This document shows, one piece after another, positions 33,470 through 40,793 of a DNA stretch of 64,000 nt. The DNA is from Xaviernesmea oryzae (GTDB lineage: Bacteria > Pseudomonadota > Alphaproteobacteria > Rhizobiales > Rhizobiaceae): positions 1,512,001 to 1,576,000 of the forward strand of contig NZ_FXAF01000006.1 of assembly GCF_900177415.1 (NCBI RefSeq), given 5' to 3'. The notes below the pieces were generated by a model. The model ran no database searches and had not been told where the DNA came from. It saw nothing but the letters and a program-made list of their open reading frames with translations. Every line of letters starts with the position of its first letter. Position 1 is the stretch's first letter. The position numbers and the translations under genes are program-made.

Positions 33470-33730
33470 TTAGTTCGGACGGCTGATGCCGTCGTAGTAG
33501 TCGCCGCTGTTCAGGAAGGTGGCGCGGTTGTCGTCGCGGCCGCCATTGCTGAGGCGCAGGCTGTTCGGGCGATCGCCGATGCTGCCGGTCCGGGTCGTAT
33601 CGACCGAAGAGGAAGCGGCGGGAGTGCTCTTCTGAACGCCCTGGTAATAGTCGCCTTCGGCAAGAGCTGCACCGGCGAAGGAAGCCGAAGCGATGAGGGC
33701 TGCGGCGAGAGCGGAAGTGATCCTGGTCAT
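33470..33730 (-). CDS. small secreted protein, GDYYxG family
   Basis: 86 residues: signal peptide (MTRITSALAAALIASASFAG to ALA), then EGDYYQGVQKS immediately at the mature N-terminus, RTGSIG in the middle and NSGDYYDGISRPN at the C-terminus. The mature protein is ~62 residues, hydrophilic and free of cysteine. It is the fourth gene of a four-gene tandem array. The ribosome binding site GAAAGGAC is preceded by ACTCT, as in the other members. I know of no assigned function for this architecture. Confidence 0.85.
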   Translation of the reverse strand: MTRITSALAAALIASASFAGAALAEGDYYQGVQKSTPAASSSVDTTRTGSIGDRPNSLRLSNGGRDDNRATFLNSGDYYDGISRPN

Positions 33731-33753
33731 TGTAATAGTCCTTTCAGAGTTTT

Positions 33754-33785
33754 CCGCACGGAGAAGTTTGCGACCTGACGTGCGG
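33754..33785 (-). promoter_or_regulatory. conserved-loop hairpin H3
   Basis: Stem CCGCACG / CGTGCGG (7 bp) around loop GAGAAGTTTGCGACCTGA. TTCGATGTCTTGAGA follows on the + side. It lies between two array genes, ~24 bp upstream of the next start codon. Confidence 0.65.
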
Positions 33786-33818
33786 TGATATTCGATGTCT
33801 TGAGATACGCAGCCGCCG

Positions 33819-34085
33819 TTAGTTCGGGCGGACTGCACCTTCGTAATAGTCGCCGCGGCCGATGACTTCTTCAGCATTGGGAATCTGGCTGTTGGAGTCG
33901 TGGCTGCGGACGACCTGGGCGCGGTCCTTGCCGACGCTTGCGGTGCGGACCGTGTCGACGGAGGCGGAAGCAGCGGGAGCACCCTTCTGAACGCCTTCGT
34001 AATAGTCGCCTTCAGCGAGGGCGACGCTGGCAAAAGAGGCCGTAGCGATCAAAGCTGCGGCGAAAGCCGAAGTGATCTTCGTCAT
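33819..34085 (-). CDS. small secreted protein, GDYYxG family
   Basis: 88 residues: signal peptide (MTKITSAFAAALIATASFAS to ALA), EGDYYEGVQKG at the mature N-terminus, VRTASVG in the middle (TGSI/V position) and GRGDYYEGAVRPN at the end. The middle part (RSHDSNSQIPNAEEVI) is unlike its neighbours, so only the termini and the central motif are conserved. It is the third gene in transcription order. Confidence 0.85.
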   Translation of the reverse strand: MTKITSAFAAALIATASFASVALAEGDYYEGVQKGAPAASASVDTVRTASVGKDRAQVVRSHDSNSQIPNAEEVIGRGDYYEGAVRPN

Positions 34086-34108
34086 TGTCTTAATCCTTGG
34101 TGGGAGCG

Positions 34109-34144
34109 GTCCGCCGCCTGAAGTTTGCGACCTGGCTGGCGGAC
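34109..34144 (-). promoter_or_regulatory. conserved-loop hairpin H2
   Basis: Stem GTCCGCC / GGCGGAC plus an inner GCC / GGC with one bulged T; loop TGAAGTTTGCGACCT. TTCGGTGTCTTGAATGA follows on the + side. It lies between two array genes. Confidence 0.65.
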
Positions 34145-34172
34145 GCTGTTCGGTGTCTTGAATGAACCGCGG

Positions 34173-34430
34173 TTAGTTCGGACGGTTGATGCCGTCGTAG
34201 TAGTCGCCGCTGTTCACAACGGTCTTGCCGGAAATGAAATCCTGGCCGGTAGCGCGGGAGATCGAGCCGGTGTAGCCGTAGCTGCCGGACTGGTGCGCGC
34301 GCTGAACCTGATGCTGCTGGACGTCACCCTTCTGGACGCCTTCGTAGTAGTCGCCTTCTGCAAGGGCGGCACCGGCGAAAGAGGCCGAAGCGATCAGGGC
34401 TGCGGCGATAGTGGAGGTAATGGTCTTCAT
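34173..34430 (-). CDS. small secreted protein, GDYYxG family
   Basis: 85 residues: signal peptide (MKTITSTIAAALIASASFAG to ALA), EGDYYEGVQKGD, a His/Gln-rich stretch (QQHQVQRAHQSG), YTGSISR, and a C-terminal NSGDYYDGINRPN. It is second in transcription order. AAGGGAC precedes its start codon within a leader shared with the neighbours. Confidence 0.85.
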   Translation of the reverse strand: MKTITSTIAAALIASASFAGAALAEGDYYEGVQKGDVQQHQVQRAHQSGSYGYTGSISRATGQDFISGKTVVNSGDYYDGINRPN

Positions 34431-34451
34431 TGTCTTGGTCCCTTCAGAGTT

Positions 34452-34487
34452 GTCCGCGGCTTTTAGTTTGCGACCTGGCCTGCGGAC
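34452..34487 (-). promoter_or_regulatory. conserved-loop hairpin H1
   Basis: Stem GTCCGC / GCGGAC plus inner GGC / GCC with one bulged T; loop TTTTAGTTTGCGACCTG. TTTCGGTGTTTTGAATGAG follows on the + side. In the RNA of the minus-strand genes the loop reads CAGGTCGCAAACT. It is located between the first and second array genes, 22 bp upstream of the second start codon. Confidence 0.65.
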
Positions 34488-34516
34488 TTTGTTTCGGTGT
34501 TTTGAATGAGCTGCGA

Positions 34517-34741
34517 TCAGTTCGGGCGGTTTGCGCCGGCGTAATAGTCGCCGTCTTCAACCGGAACCGAAATTGCCTGGGCGTGCTGCTGGCCGTTCTG
34601 AGCGACGCTGCCCGTCTGGACGTGGTCGACGGCAGGAGCCTTGGAAACGCCTTCGTAATAGTCGCCTTCCGCGAAAGCGGCGCCGGCGAAGGAGGCCGAG
34701 GCGATCAGGGCCGCAGCCAGGGCAGAGGTGATGGTCTTCAT
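34517..34741 (-). CDS. small secreted protein, GDYYxG family, first of the array
   Basis: 74 residues, the shortest: signal peptide (MKTITSALAAALIASASFAG to AFA), EGDYYEGVSKA, VQTGSVAQ, and a final EDGDYYAGANRPN. It is first in transcription order, so the array promoter should lie upstream (34.75-34.9 kb). There the leader lacks the conserved-loop hairpin, which occurs only after array genes. Confidence 0.85.
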   Translation of the reverse strand: MKTITSALAAALIASASFAGAAFAEGDYYEGVSKAPAVDHVQTGSVAQNGQQHAQAISVPVEDGDYYAGANRPN

Positions 34742-35313
34742 TGTCTTAGTCCTTTTCGGTCTGGTATGGGTTCGGTCTTGGGTTCGAACCCGAGGGGAAT
34801 TCGCTGCTTGCAACGCTCATATCGGACCGATCGGTTCGATCCGGAAGGCTTTATTTGGGAGACTGCTGTCAATGAAATGTTGACAGTGGAAATTGCCGCG
34901 ACGGAAATGCACGCATAGGATGCTAAGCGTGCTAATTTTTTGGAGATAGGCGCAAATAAACCGATTATGTTACCGAAATTTAAGATTATTTCCGTTTGAA
35001 ATCAATGCGTTGGACGGACCAAAGAGTTTTTGCATCCAGAGCGTGCAATTTTTTCTGAATTGTGTCTGATTGATGGCTTTTATGTGGCATTTGGAGGCGT
35101 CAGGCCCGATTCAAGCTTTTCACAAAACTGTGACATCCGGATTCGGGAAAGAGTTTTGGCCAGAAATCGCTGCCATTTTCGTGATCACCCTGCTTTTTCT
35201 GGTGCGCCGCAGCAAAAATTTCGGGCAGGCCTTGAATTCGAAAAAGGAAAAACGGCCGCCCGTTGCCGGTGCGGCCATTCGCTTGCTTCTCCATATATAA
35301 GGACGGTGAAGCC
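34742..35313. other. AT-richer intergenic region upstream of the array
   Basis: 572 bp with no gene I accept. It contains the presumed promoter of the GDYYxG array, a GGTTCGAACC palindrome near 34.78 kb, a GTCAA...TTGAC dyad near 34.87 kb, and at 35244-35276 a minus-strand terminator for the DUF2147 gene (GGCCGC / GCGGCC stem then T-rich). Short ORFs here (35070-35300 +, 35120-35362 -) lack ribosome binding sites or family resemblance. Confidence 0.5.
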
Positions 35314-35652
35314 TCAGAGGCGGGTCCAGGTCTGCGATTTGCAGAGGACCTTCAGAACGCAACCCTTCATCTTCAGCGCATTGCCGTTGACCGAGCCCGA
35401 GCCGCTATAGGTCTTGTCCTCGGCCGGATCGGTGATCTCGCCGGAATATTCGCCGGCCTTGCCGGAGAGCCGGCCGATCTGCTTGCCGGCGTACTTTCCG
35501 GTCTTGAGCGTCACGCAATAGGCTGTGCCGCATTTGCCGATCGCCGCGGTCTCGCCGCTCGCGGTCTTCCAGTTGCCCTCGATCGGCTCGGCCGCCTGGC
35601 TGACGGTGGCGGCAAGCGCCAGCGTCCCTGCGAGCATCAGTATCCGCATCAT
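35314..35652 (-). CDS. DUF2147 family secreted protein
   Basis: 112 residues with a signal peptide (MMRILMLAGTLALAATVSQA), then IEGNWKT near the mature start and conserved blocks DPAEDKTYSGSGSVNGNAL and LKMKGCVLKVLCKSQTW of the DUF2147 (lipocalin-like) family. Four cysteines could form two disulfides in the periplasm. AGGAGGAG upstream of the ATG supports the start. It is followed by an intrinsic terminator and is likely monocistronic. The molecular role of the family is not established. Confidence 0.9.
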   Translation of the reverse strand: MMRILMLAGTLALAATVSQAAEPIEGNWKTASGETAAIGKCGTAYCVTLKTGKYAGKQIGRLSGKAGEYSGEITDPAEDKTYSGSGSVNGNALKMKGCVLKVLCKSQTWTRL

Positions 35653-36142
35653 GAATGGATCTCCTCCTTGCGCCGCCCAGGCCTCGGGCCTTCGCGGCAT
35701 GTCCCTCCGCCGCGCTCCTACGCGCAGGCTTGCGAACGTTATCTTACGCGTACGTAAAGGCAAATAGCGCGCTTGCCGACGCATGATTTTCCACGTTTGC
35801 CGGCGTGGTTTTTCGATGAGGGTTCGGACGCGACCCGGATTCGTGGTTAGTTTTCGGTTTAAATCCATTTCTGAAGTTTTCGTAAAGATCGGTGCAAAAT
35901 CCTTAAAATGCAGGACATCCCATGTTTAACGAAAAACCAAATTTACGAAGCATTTGAACTTTGTTTTCCGCAAGTTAATCATGCTTTTTAGGCGTCTTTT
36001 GGAAGGTTTGGCCGATAGTCGGCTCATCAAGACGAGCGGGAAACCCGCCGGCCGGAAGGATCGAAAGAGCCGCGTTAGACGGCGGATCCGGACGGGAAAA
36101 ACAGGGCAGATGAGATACAGGCTTTAAACAGGGATCAAACCG
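35653..36142. other. 490-bp intergenic region with a palindrome
   Basis: No gene seen. TTACGCGTACGTAA at 35744-35757 has arms TTACG/CGTAA and lies ~90 bp before the DUF2147 start codon, so it may be an operator. From about 35.87 to 35.99 kb the DNA is AT-rich (runs such as TTTTCGTAAAG), probably promoter sequence for the Sel1-type gene on the + strand. Confidence 0.4.
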
Positions 36143-36409
36143 ATGGCACGCTTTGAAATGAACAATTCCGAAATGGCCACCATGGGTGGCGAAACCCGCG
36201 CCGACACGTTCTGCGAAATGGGTCTGATGTATGCGACCGGCCGCGGTTGCGAGGTGGACCTGGTCTCCGCGCACAAGTGGCTCAACATAGCGGCGATCAA
36301 GGGCTCCGACCGCGCCGCCGAACTGCGCGCGGACCTTGCCCAGACGATGACCAAGATGCAGCTCGCCGCGGCCCTTCGCGCCGCCCGCGAGTGGATGACC
36401 ATGCACTGA
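36143..36409 (+). CDS. small Sel1-repeat-like protein
   Basis: 88 residues. FCEMGLMYATGRGCEVDLVSAHKWLNIAAIKG is one Sel1/TPR-like helical pair (shown by G-x-MYATGRG and the AHKWLNIAA helix), followed by another amphipathic helix. There is no signal peptide, so it is cytoplasmic and probably mediates a protein contact. Upstream 270 bp are AT-rich. A strong intrinsic terminator follows at 36520. The partner is unknown. Confidence 0.8.
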   Translation: MARFEMNNSEMATMGGETRADTFCEMGLMYATGRGCEVDLVSAHKWLNIAAIKGSDRAAELRADLAQTMTKMQLAAALRAAREWMTMH

Positions 36410-36519
36410 GCTCTCCGGAGTGCCTGATCTGAAATTCCCCGCCAAAAAGGCGGACGACGGATAAATCCAAGAGGGAACGGGGGCGTCCGGTTCGGACGAG
36501 GGCCGATGCCCGAAATTCA

Positions 36520-36562
36520 GGACCGCGACCGGCAGGAACAAGGCCGGCGCGGTCCTTCTTTA
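36520..36562 (+). terminator. intrinsic terminator
   Basis: GGACCGCGACCGGC pairs with GCCGGCGCGGTCC (one unpaired A), then TTCTTTAT. It lies after the Sel1-like gene and just beyond the stop of the convergent aminotransferase gene, so it may serve both. Confidence 0.75.
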
Positions 36563-36565
36563 TCT

Positions 36566-37675
36566 CTATAGGCTCTTGAGCACCTTCGGCAGGGCCTCTT
36601 CCAGAAGCCGCATGTCCGATTCCGGTCCGGTGCTCACGCGGATGCAGCGGTTGAGCGGCGCGCCCCCCGGCATGCGGATGAAGACGCCATGTTCCATCAG
36701 CCCGTCGACGATCGAGCGGGCATGGGCGCCGTCGCGGCCGCAATCGATCGCCACGAAATTGGTGGCGGAGGCGAGCGGCTCCAGCCCGTTGGCCCGGGCA
36801 ATGCCGGCGATACGGTCTCGCGAGCCCCTGATCCTGCCGATCACCTCGGAAAGATAGGCCTGGTCCTTGAGCGCGGCGAGCGCTGCCGAAACGCCGATCC
36901 GGTTCATGCCGAAATGGTTGCGGACCTTGTCGAAGGCCTGCGCAGTCTCCGGCGTCGAGATCGCGTAACCCACCCGCGACCCCGCCATGCCGTAGGCCTT
37001 CGAGAAGGTGCGGGTGCGGATGATGTTCGGCCGGTCGATGAGGGCCGGGATCGCCGGCATCGCCCCGGCGGGGCCGGTCTCGCAATAGGCCTCGTCGAGA
37101 ATCATCAGGCAGGTTTCCGGCAGCGCCCCGGCGAAGGCGACGATGCTGTCGGCATCCCACCAGCTTCCCATCGGATTGTCGGGATTGGCGAAATAGACGA
37201 GCGGCGCATTCTCGCGGCGCACCGCTTCCAGAAGCCCGTCGAGGTCCTCGCGGTCGTTGGCGTAAGGCACGGTGACCAGCCGTCCGCCATGGCCGGCGAC
37301 ATGGAAGTTGAAGGTCGGATAGGCGCCGAAGGAGGTGACGACCGGCAGGCCGGGATCGATCACCATGCGGACGATCAGGCCGAGCAGGCTGTCAATGCCT
37401 TCGCCGACCGCGATATTCTCCGGCTTGCAGCCGAGATGCGCGGCGAGCGCCTGCTTGAGCGCGAAATTCTCCGGATCGGCATATTTCCAGGTCTCGCCGG
37501 CGGCCGCGCACATTGCCTCTATGACGGACGGGGCCGGTCCGAAGCCGTTTTCGTTGGCGCCGATGCGGGCTTTCACGGTGAGCCCCCGGTTGCGTTCGAT
37601 GGCTTCCGGCCCGACGAAGGGCACGGTTGCGGGCAGGGCACTGATCAGCGGCGTGAAGCGCGGGAATGCAGGCAT
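36566..37675 (-). CDS. PLP-dependent aminotransferase, HisC-like
   Basis: 369 residues from the ATG at 37675 (MPAFPRFTPLISALPATVPF). Fold-type I aminotransferase of the histidinol-phosphate aminotransferase group: NENGFGPAPSVIEAM near the start, YFANPDNPMGSWW, ILDEAYCE, and the PLP lysine in TRTFSKAYGMAGSRVGYA. It carries a full HisC-like sequence but sits alone rather than in a his cluster, so it may be an aromatic or other side-activity paralogue. The LysR gene just upstream on the same strand might regulate it. Confidence 0.9.
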   Translation of the reverse strand: MPAFPRFTPLISALPATVPFVGPEAIERNRGLTVKARIGANENGFGPAPSVIEAMCAAAGETWKYADPENFALKQALAAHLGCKPENIAVGEGIDSLLGLIVRMVIDPGLPVVTSFGAYPTFNFHVAGHGGRLVTVPYANDREDLDGLLEAVRRENAPLVYFANPDNPMGSWWDADSIVAFAGALPETCLMILDEAYCETGPAGAMPAIPALIDRPNIIRTRTFSKAYGMAGSRVGYAISTPETAQAFDKVRNHFGMNRIGVSAALAALKDQAYLSEVIGRIRGSRDRIAGIARANGLEPLASATNFVAIDCGRDGAHARSIVDGLMEHGVFIRMPGGAPLNRCIRVSTGPESDMRLLEEALPKVLKSL

Positions 37676-37718
37676 GGATTGTGTTCCGGTTTTCGAAAAC
37701 CGGCACAATAAGAGCGAT

Positions 37719-38612
37719 TCACCGCCGCGCAAGTATGGAAACGGAGGTTTGCGGCCCCGCGCCGGCGAATCTTTTCCCCTCGCGCTTGAAAAGCGCATCG
37801 AGCCTTTCGATCACCTGCCGCAGTTCGGGCCGGTGCCGGTCGTCGTCATTGGCGACGATCCAGAGCGTATAGGTGAGTTCCGCGATGATCTCTCCCTCCC
37901 GCACCAGGCCGGAGAACCGGTCGCCGATGAAGCAGGGCAGCACGCCGCGGCCGTTGCCGCCGGCGATCAGCCGCGGAAGGAGATCGGGCGAACTGGTCCA
38001 CGTGCATATATCCGCTTCGTGGTGCTGGAAGACCCATTTGTCGGCCGGCGCGTGGGAGCTGTCGGTGCCGAGCGAAACCCACGGCAGGGCCTCGTTGCCG
38101 GCAAGCTCCTTCGCTTTATAGACCGCATACGCGACGGCGACCGACCGGCGGATGGCGACATTGCCGGATTCCGGGCGGCGGGCGACGAGCCCCACATCCG
38201 CCTCGCGATAGGTGAAGTCCATGCCCTTGTGGAGCGACTTGCAGCAGAGCCGGAACCGGTCGTGCTCGCCGCGGATATCCGCCGTGTGGTCGGCGATGAA
38301 TTGCGAAAGCCAGGCATCGGCGCCGATCGATACGATCGGCATGGCGAAGGCCTGGCCCTTCCAGTCGGCGATGCTGTCGGCCGTCTTCTGCATGGCCCGC
38401 ACGTGTTCGAGCAGCGTTTCTCCGTCCGGCGCCAGGCGATATCCCTGCTGGCTGCGCACGAAGAGCGTGCGGCCAGTCATCCGTTCGAGCAACCGCATGC
38501 GCCGGCCGATCGTCGGCGGGCTGAGCCCCGTGCGGCCCGCAGCGCCACTGAGTCCTCCCTCGGTCGCCACATGGAGGAAGAGTTTCAGGTCGTCCCAGCC
38601 AGCATCGGTCAT
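37719..38612 (-). CDS. LysR-family transcriptional regulator
   Basis: 297 residues from the ATG at 38612, chosen because AAGGTG lies 9 nt upstream; a GTG three codons earlier is possible. The winged helix reads WDDLKLFLHVATEGGLSGAA and LSPPTIGRRMRLLERMTGRT, followed by a LysR substrate-binding domain. It lies 43 bp upstream of the aminotransferase on the same strand, unlike the usual divergent LysR layout. The target and effector are unknown. Confidence 0.9.
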   Translation of the reverse strand: MTDAGWDDLKLFLHVATEGGLSGAAGRTGLSPPTIGRRMRLLERMTGRTLFVRSQQGYRLAPDGETLLEHVRAMQKTADSIADWKGQAFAMPIVSIGADAWLSQFIADHTADIRGEHDRFRLCCKSLHKGMDFTYREADVGLVARRPESGNVAIRRSVAVAYAVYKAKELAGNEALPWVSLGTDSSHAPADKWVFQHHEADICTWTSSPDLLPRLIAGGNGRGVLPCFIGDRFSGLVREGEIIAELTYTLWIVANDDDRHRPELRQVIERLDALFKREGKRFAGAGPQTSVSILARR

Positions 38613-38755
38613 GTCTGACACCTTATAGAGACTGCAGCGATCTTCCGATCGTTCACCGGTGAAAAGCGGCTTTCGCCGACGCGTCTACACGCGGATACGG
38701 CAAGCCATTAGCTCCATGGCATCGCGTTCGTCACATTATAGATGGAGAGACCGCC

Positions 38756-39025
38756 ATGCTTCTCAACTGGGCGAGGCTCTGGATTGAATTGAAGAGGGAG
38801 AACGACAGGCGCGGGCGGCATCCGCTTGCCGATCCGCTGGAGGGCGCCGAATGGCGCGGGCTCCTGTGGACCGTGCCGCTGTTCTCGCGGCTGACCGGCG
38901 GCAGCCGGAGGCCGCGGGCGGGCAGGGATACCCGCCGTCCGCCGCGCGGCATATCCGTCAGTGGCTGGTCTCGAAGCTCAGACGGACGACATGGTGCAGG
39001 AATTCCGGGTCGATCAGCATGTTGA
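38756..39025 (+). CDS. possible small basic protein
   Basis: An ORF with a good ribosome binding site (GGAGAG 6 nt before ATG) starting MLLNWARLWIELKRENDRRG. The first ~55 residues look protein-like (Trp/Leu/Arg-rich), the remainder is Arg/Ser/Gly-rich and overlaps the end of the convergent PilZ gene by 68 bp. It may be a real short gene or a chance ORF. I cannot name a family. Confidence 0.3.
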   Translation: MLLNWARLWIELKRENDRRGRHPLADPLEGAEWRGLLWTVPLFSRLTGGSRRPRAGRDTRRPPRGISVSGWSRSSDGRHGAGIPGRSAC

Positions 39026-39311
39026 AGCCGACCGTTACCTTCTCTTCCTCCCGCCGGATCACCGTGCAGCCGATCTCGTCATGGATGCCGAGGATCTCCA
39101 GGAAGAAATTGGTGGGTAGCGGCAGGTGCGGGCTGACCTCGAGTTCGGCGCCGTAGAGCGAGATCGTGCGGATCAGGCAGCGTAAGTTCGTCTTGGTGCT
39201 GAGGCGGCGGCCGACGAAGATGATCCTGCCGGGGCGGTCGATCGAGAATTTCTCGAATGCCTGGTCGCGCGGACCGTCTTGTTTTGTATCGCGATCGATG
39301 GTCAGGGGCAT
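38958..39311 (-). CDS. PilZ-domain-like protein
   Basis: 117 residues. A beta-barrel-like pattern (RPGRIIFVGRRLSTKTNLRC, then IRTISLYGAELEVSPHLPLP, then FFLEILGIHDEIGCTVIRRE) matches single-domain PilZ proteins, which bind cyclic-di-GMP. The usual RxxxR and (D/N)xSxxG motifs are only partly kept (TISLYG in the second). Binding is therefore uncertain. GGGAGG 8 nt upstream of the ATG supports the start. A diguanylate cyclase lies 17 kb away with no direct link. Confidence 0.75.
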   Translation of the reverse strand: MPLTIDRDTKQDGPRDQAFEKFSIDRPGRIIFVGRRLSTKTNLRCLIRTISLYGAELEVSPHLPLPTNFFLEILGIHDEIGCTVIRREEEKVTVGFNMLIDPEFLHHVVRLSFETSH

Positions 39312-39555
39312 CAGAGCCTCCCTTTTTCACTCCCTGACGTGATCGTATTCCTCCTCTGCTGATGCATTCTGAAACGGATCGGTAAAATGCGATCGATCGC
39401 GCTTTTTCCTCTCCGCATATGCAGTTCGCAACTGAAAGCGTGCAATCGCCTCTGTCGCGCAGTTGACGGGCCGGTGTCGCAGCGATACCCCTTCCAGGCT
39501 CGATTATCGTGCTATCTCGGCGGAAAACATGAATTCTCGGCATGGGGAGTGAGGC

Positions 39556-40779
39556 GTGACAGACAGGTTGGTGATTGTCGGCGCGGGGCAGGCGGGTTTT
39601 GCGCTCGCCGCGAAGCTGCGGGCTCTGAAGGATGCGCGGCCGATTACGATCGTCGGTTCTGAGACCGTGATTCCCTATCAGCGGCCGCCGCTTTCCAAGA
39701 AGTACCTGCTCGGCGAGATGGAATTCGAGCGGCTGACCTTCCGCCCCGAGACCTGGTATCCCGAAAACAACGTCGAGCTTCTGCTGTCGACCTATGTCGA
39801 GGAGATCGACCGCAAGGCGAAACGCGTGCGCATGCAGGACGGCGCGGAACTCGAATACGCAACCCTGGCGCTCGCCACCGGCTCGACGCCGCGCACGCTG
39901 CCGGCGAGCGTCGGCGGCGATCTCGACGGCGTCTTCACCGTGCGCGACAAGCGGGATGCCGATCTGCTCGCGGGCGAAATGCGGCCCGGCCGGCGACTCC
40001 TTATTATAGGCGGCGGCTACATAGGCCTCGAAGCGGCGGCCGTCGCCCGCCATCTCGGCCTCGAAGTGACGCTGATCGAGATGGCCGACCGCATACTCCA
40101 GCGCGTCGCGGCCAAGGAGACCGCCGACGCGATGCGCGCCATCCATCAGAGCCACGGTGTCGTCATCCGCGAGAAGACCGGTCTGCATCGCCTGATCGGC
40201 AGCCCGGAAGGGAATCACGTGCGTGCCGCCGAGCTTTCCGACGGCAGCACGATCGACGTGGACTTCGTCATCGTCGGCATCGGTGTGGCGCCGAACGACC
40301 GGCTCGCCCAGGATTGCGGCCTGGAGGTCGGCAACGGTGTTGTCGTCGACGAGTTCGCCCGCACCTCCGATCCGTCGATCTTCGCGGTCGGCGATTGCGC
40401 CATGCTGCCGTGGAAGGGCAGGCGCATCCGTCTCGAATCGGTACAGAACGCCGTCGACCAGGCGGAGGCGGCGGCCGCGATCATCGCCGGCGGCAATGCA
40501 CCCTATGATGCGAAACCCTGGTTCTGGTCCGACCAGTACGACGTGAAGCTGCAGATCGCCGGCTTCAACATGGGCTATGACGAGACGTTCGCGCGCCCGG
40601 GCGCCCGCGAAGGCAGCCTCTCCATCTGGTATTTCCGGGAAGGGCGGTTCATCGCCGTCGACGCGATCAACGACGCCAAGGCCTATGTGACCGGCAAGAA
40701 GATGCTCGAAACCGGCATCGAGCCGGACAGGGCGGTCCTTTCCGATCCGGCGGCCGACCTCAAGCAACTCCTCGCCTGA
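39556..40779 (+). CDS. FAD-dependent ferredoxin reductase-type oxidoreductase
   Basis: 407 residues starting at GTG (GGGGAG upstream). FAD-binding LVIVGAGQAGFALAAKLR at the N-terminus, PYQRPPLSKKYLLGE typical of rhodocoxin/putidaredoxin reductases, NAD-binding LLIIGGGYIGLEAAAVARH near residue 150, and FAVGDCAMLP for the second FAD contact. It would pass electrons from NADH to a [2Fe-2S] ferredoxin for a P450 or dioxygenase. No partner oxygenase is adjacent. The aldolase follows after 14 bp, so the two are co-transcribed. Confidence 0.92.
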   Translation: MTDRLVIVGAGQAGFALAAKLRALKDARPITIVGSETVIPYQRPPLSKKYLLGEMEFERLTFRPETWYPENNVELLLSTYVEEIDRKAKRVRMQDGAELEYATLALATGSTPRTLPASVGGDLDGVFTVRDKRDADLLAGEMRPGRRLLIIGGGYIGLEAAAVARHLGLEVTLIEMADRILQRVAAKETADAMRAIHQSHGVVIREKTGLHRLIGSPEGNHVRAAELSDGSTIDVDFVIVGIGVAPNDRLAQDCGLEVGNGVVVDEFARTSDPSIFAVGDCAMLPWKGRRIRLESVQNAVDQAEAAAAIIAGGNAPYDAKPWFWSDQYDVKLQIAGFNMGYDETFARPGAREGSLSIWYFREGRFIAVDAINDAKAYVTGKKMLETGIEPDRAVLSDPAADLKQLLA

Positions 40780-40793
40780 AAGGAAGGCGCGCC

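Noticed and set aside
32664..34741. Integron-like cassette array (small genes each followed by a hairpin)
   Set aside because: The genes are paralogues, the hairpins lack attC core sites (RYYYAAC/GTTRRRY), loops rather than stems are conserved, and no integrase is near.
35030..35410. Short + and - ORFs between the array and the DUF2147 gene
   Set aside because: No ribosome binding site, no family resemblance, and they run through the terminator of the DUF2147 gene.
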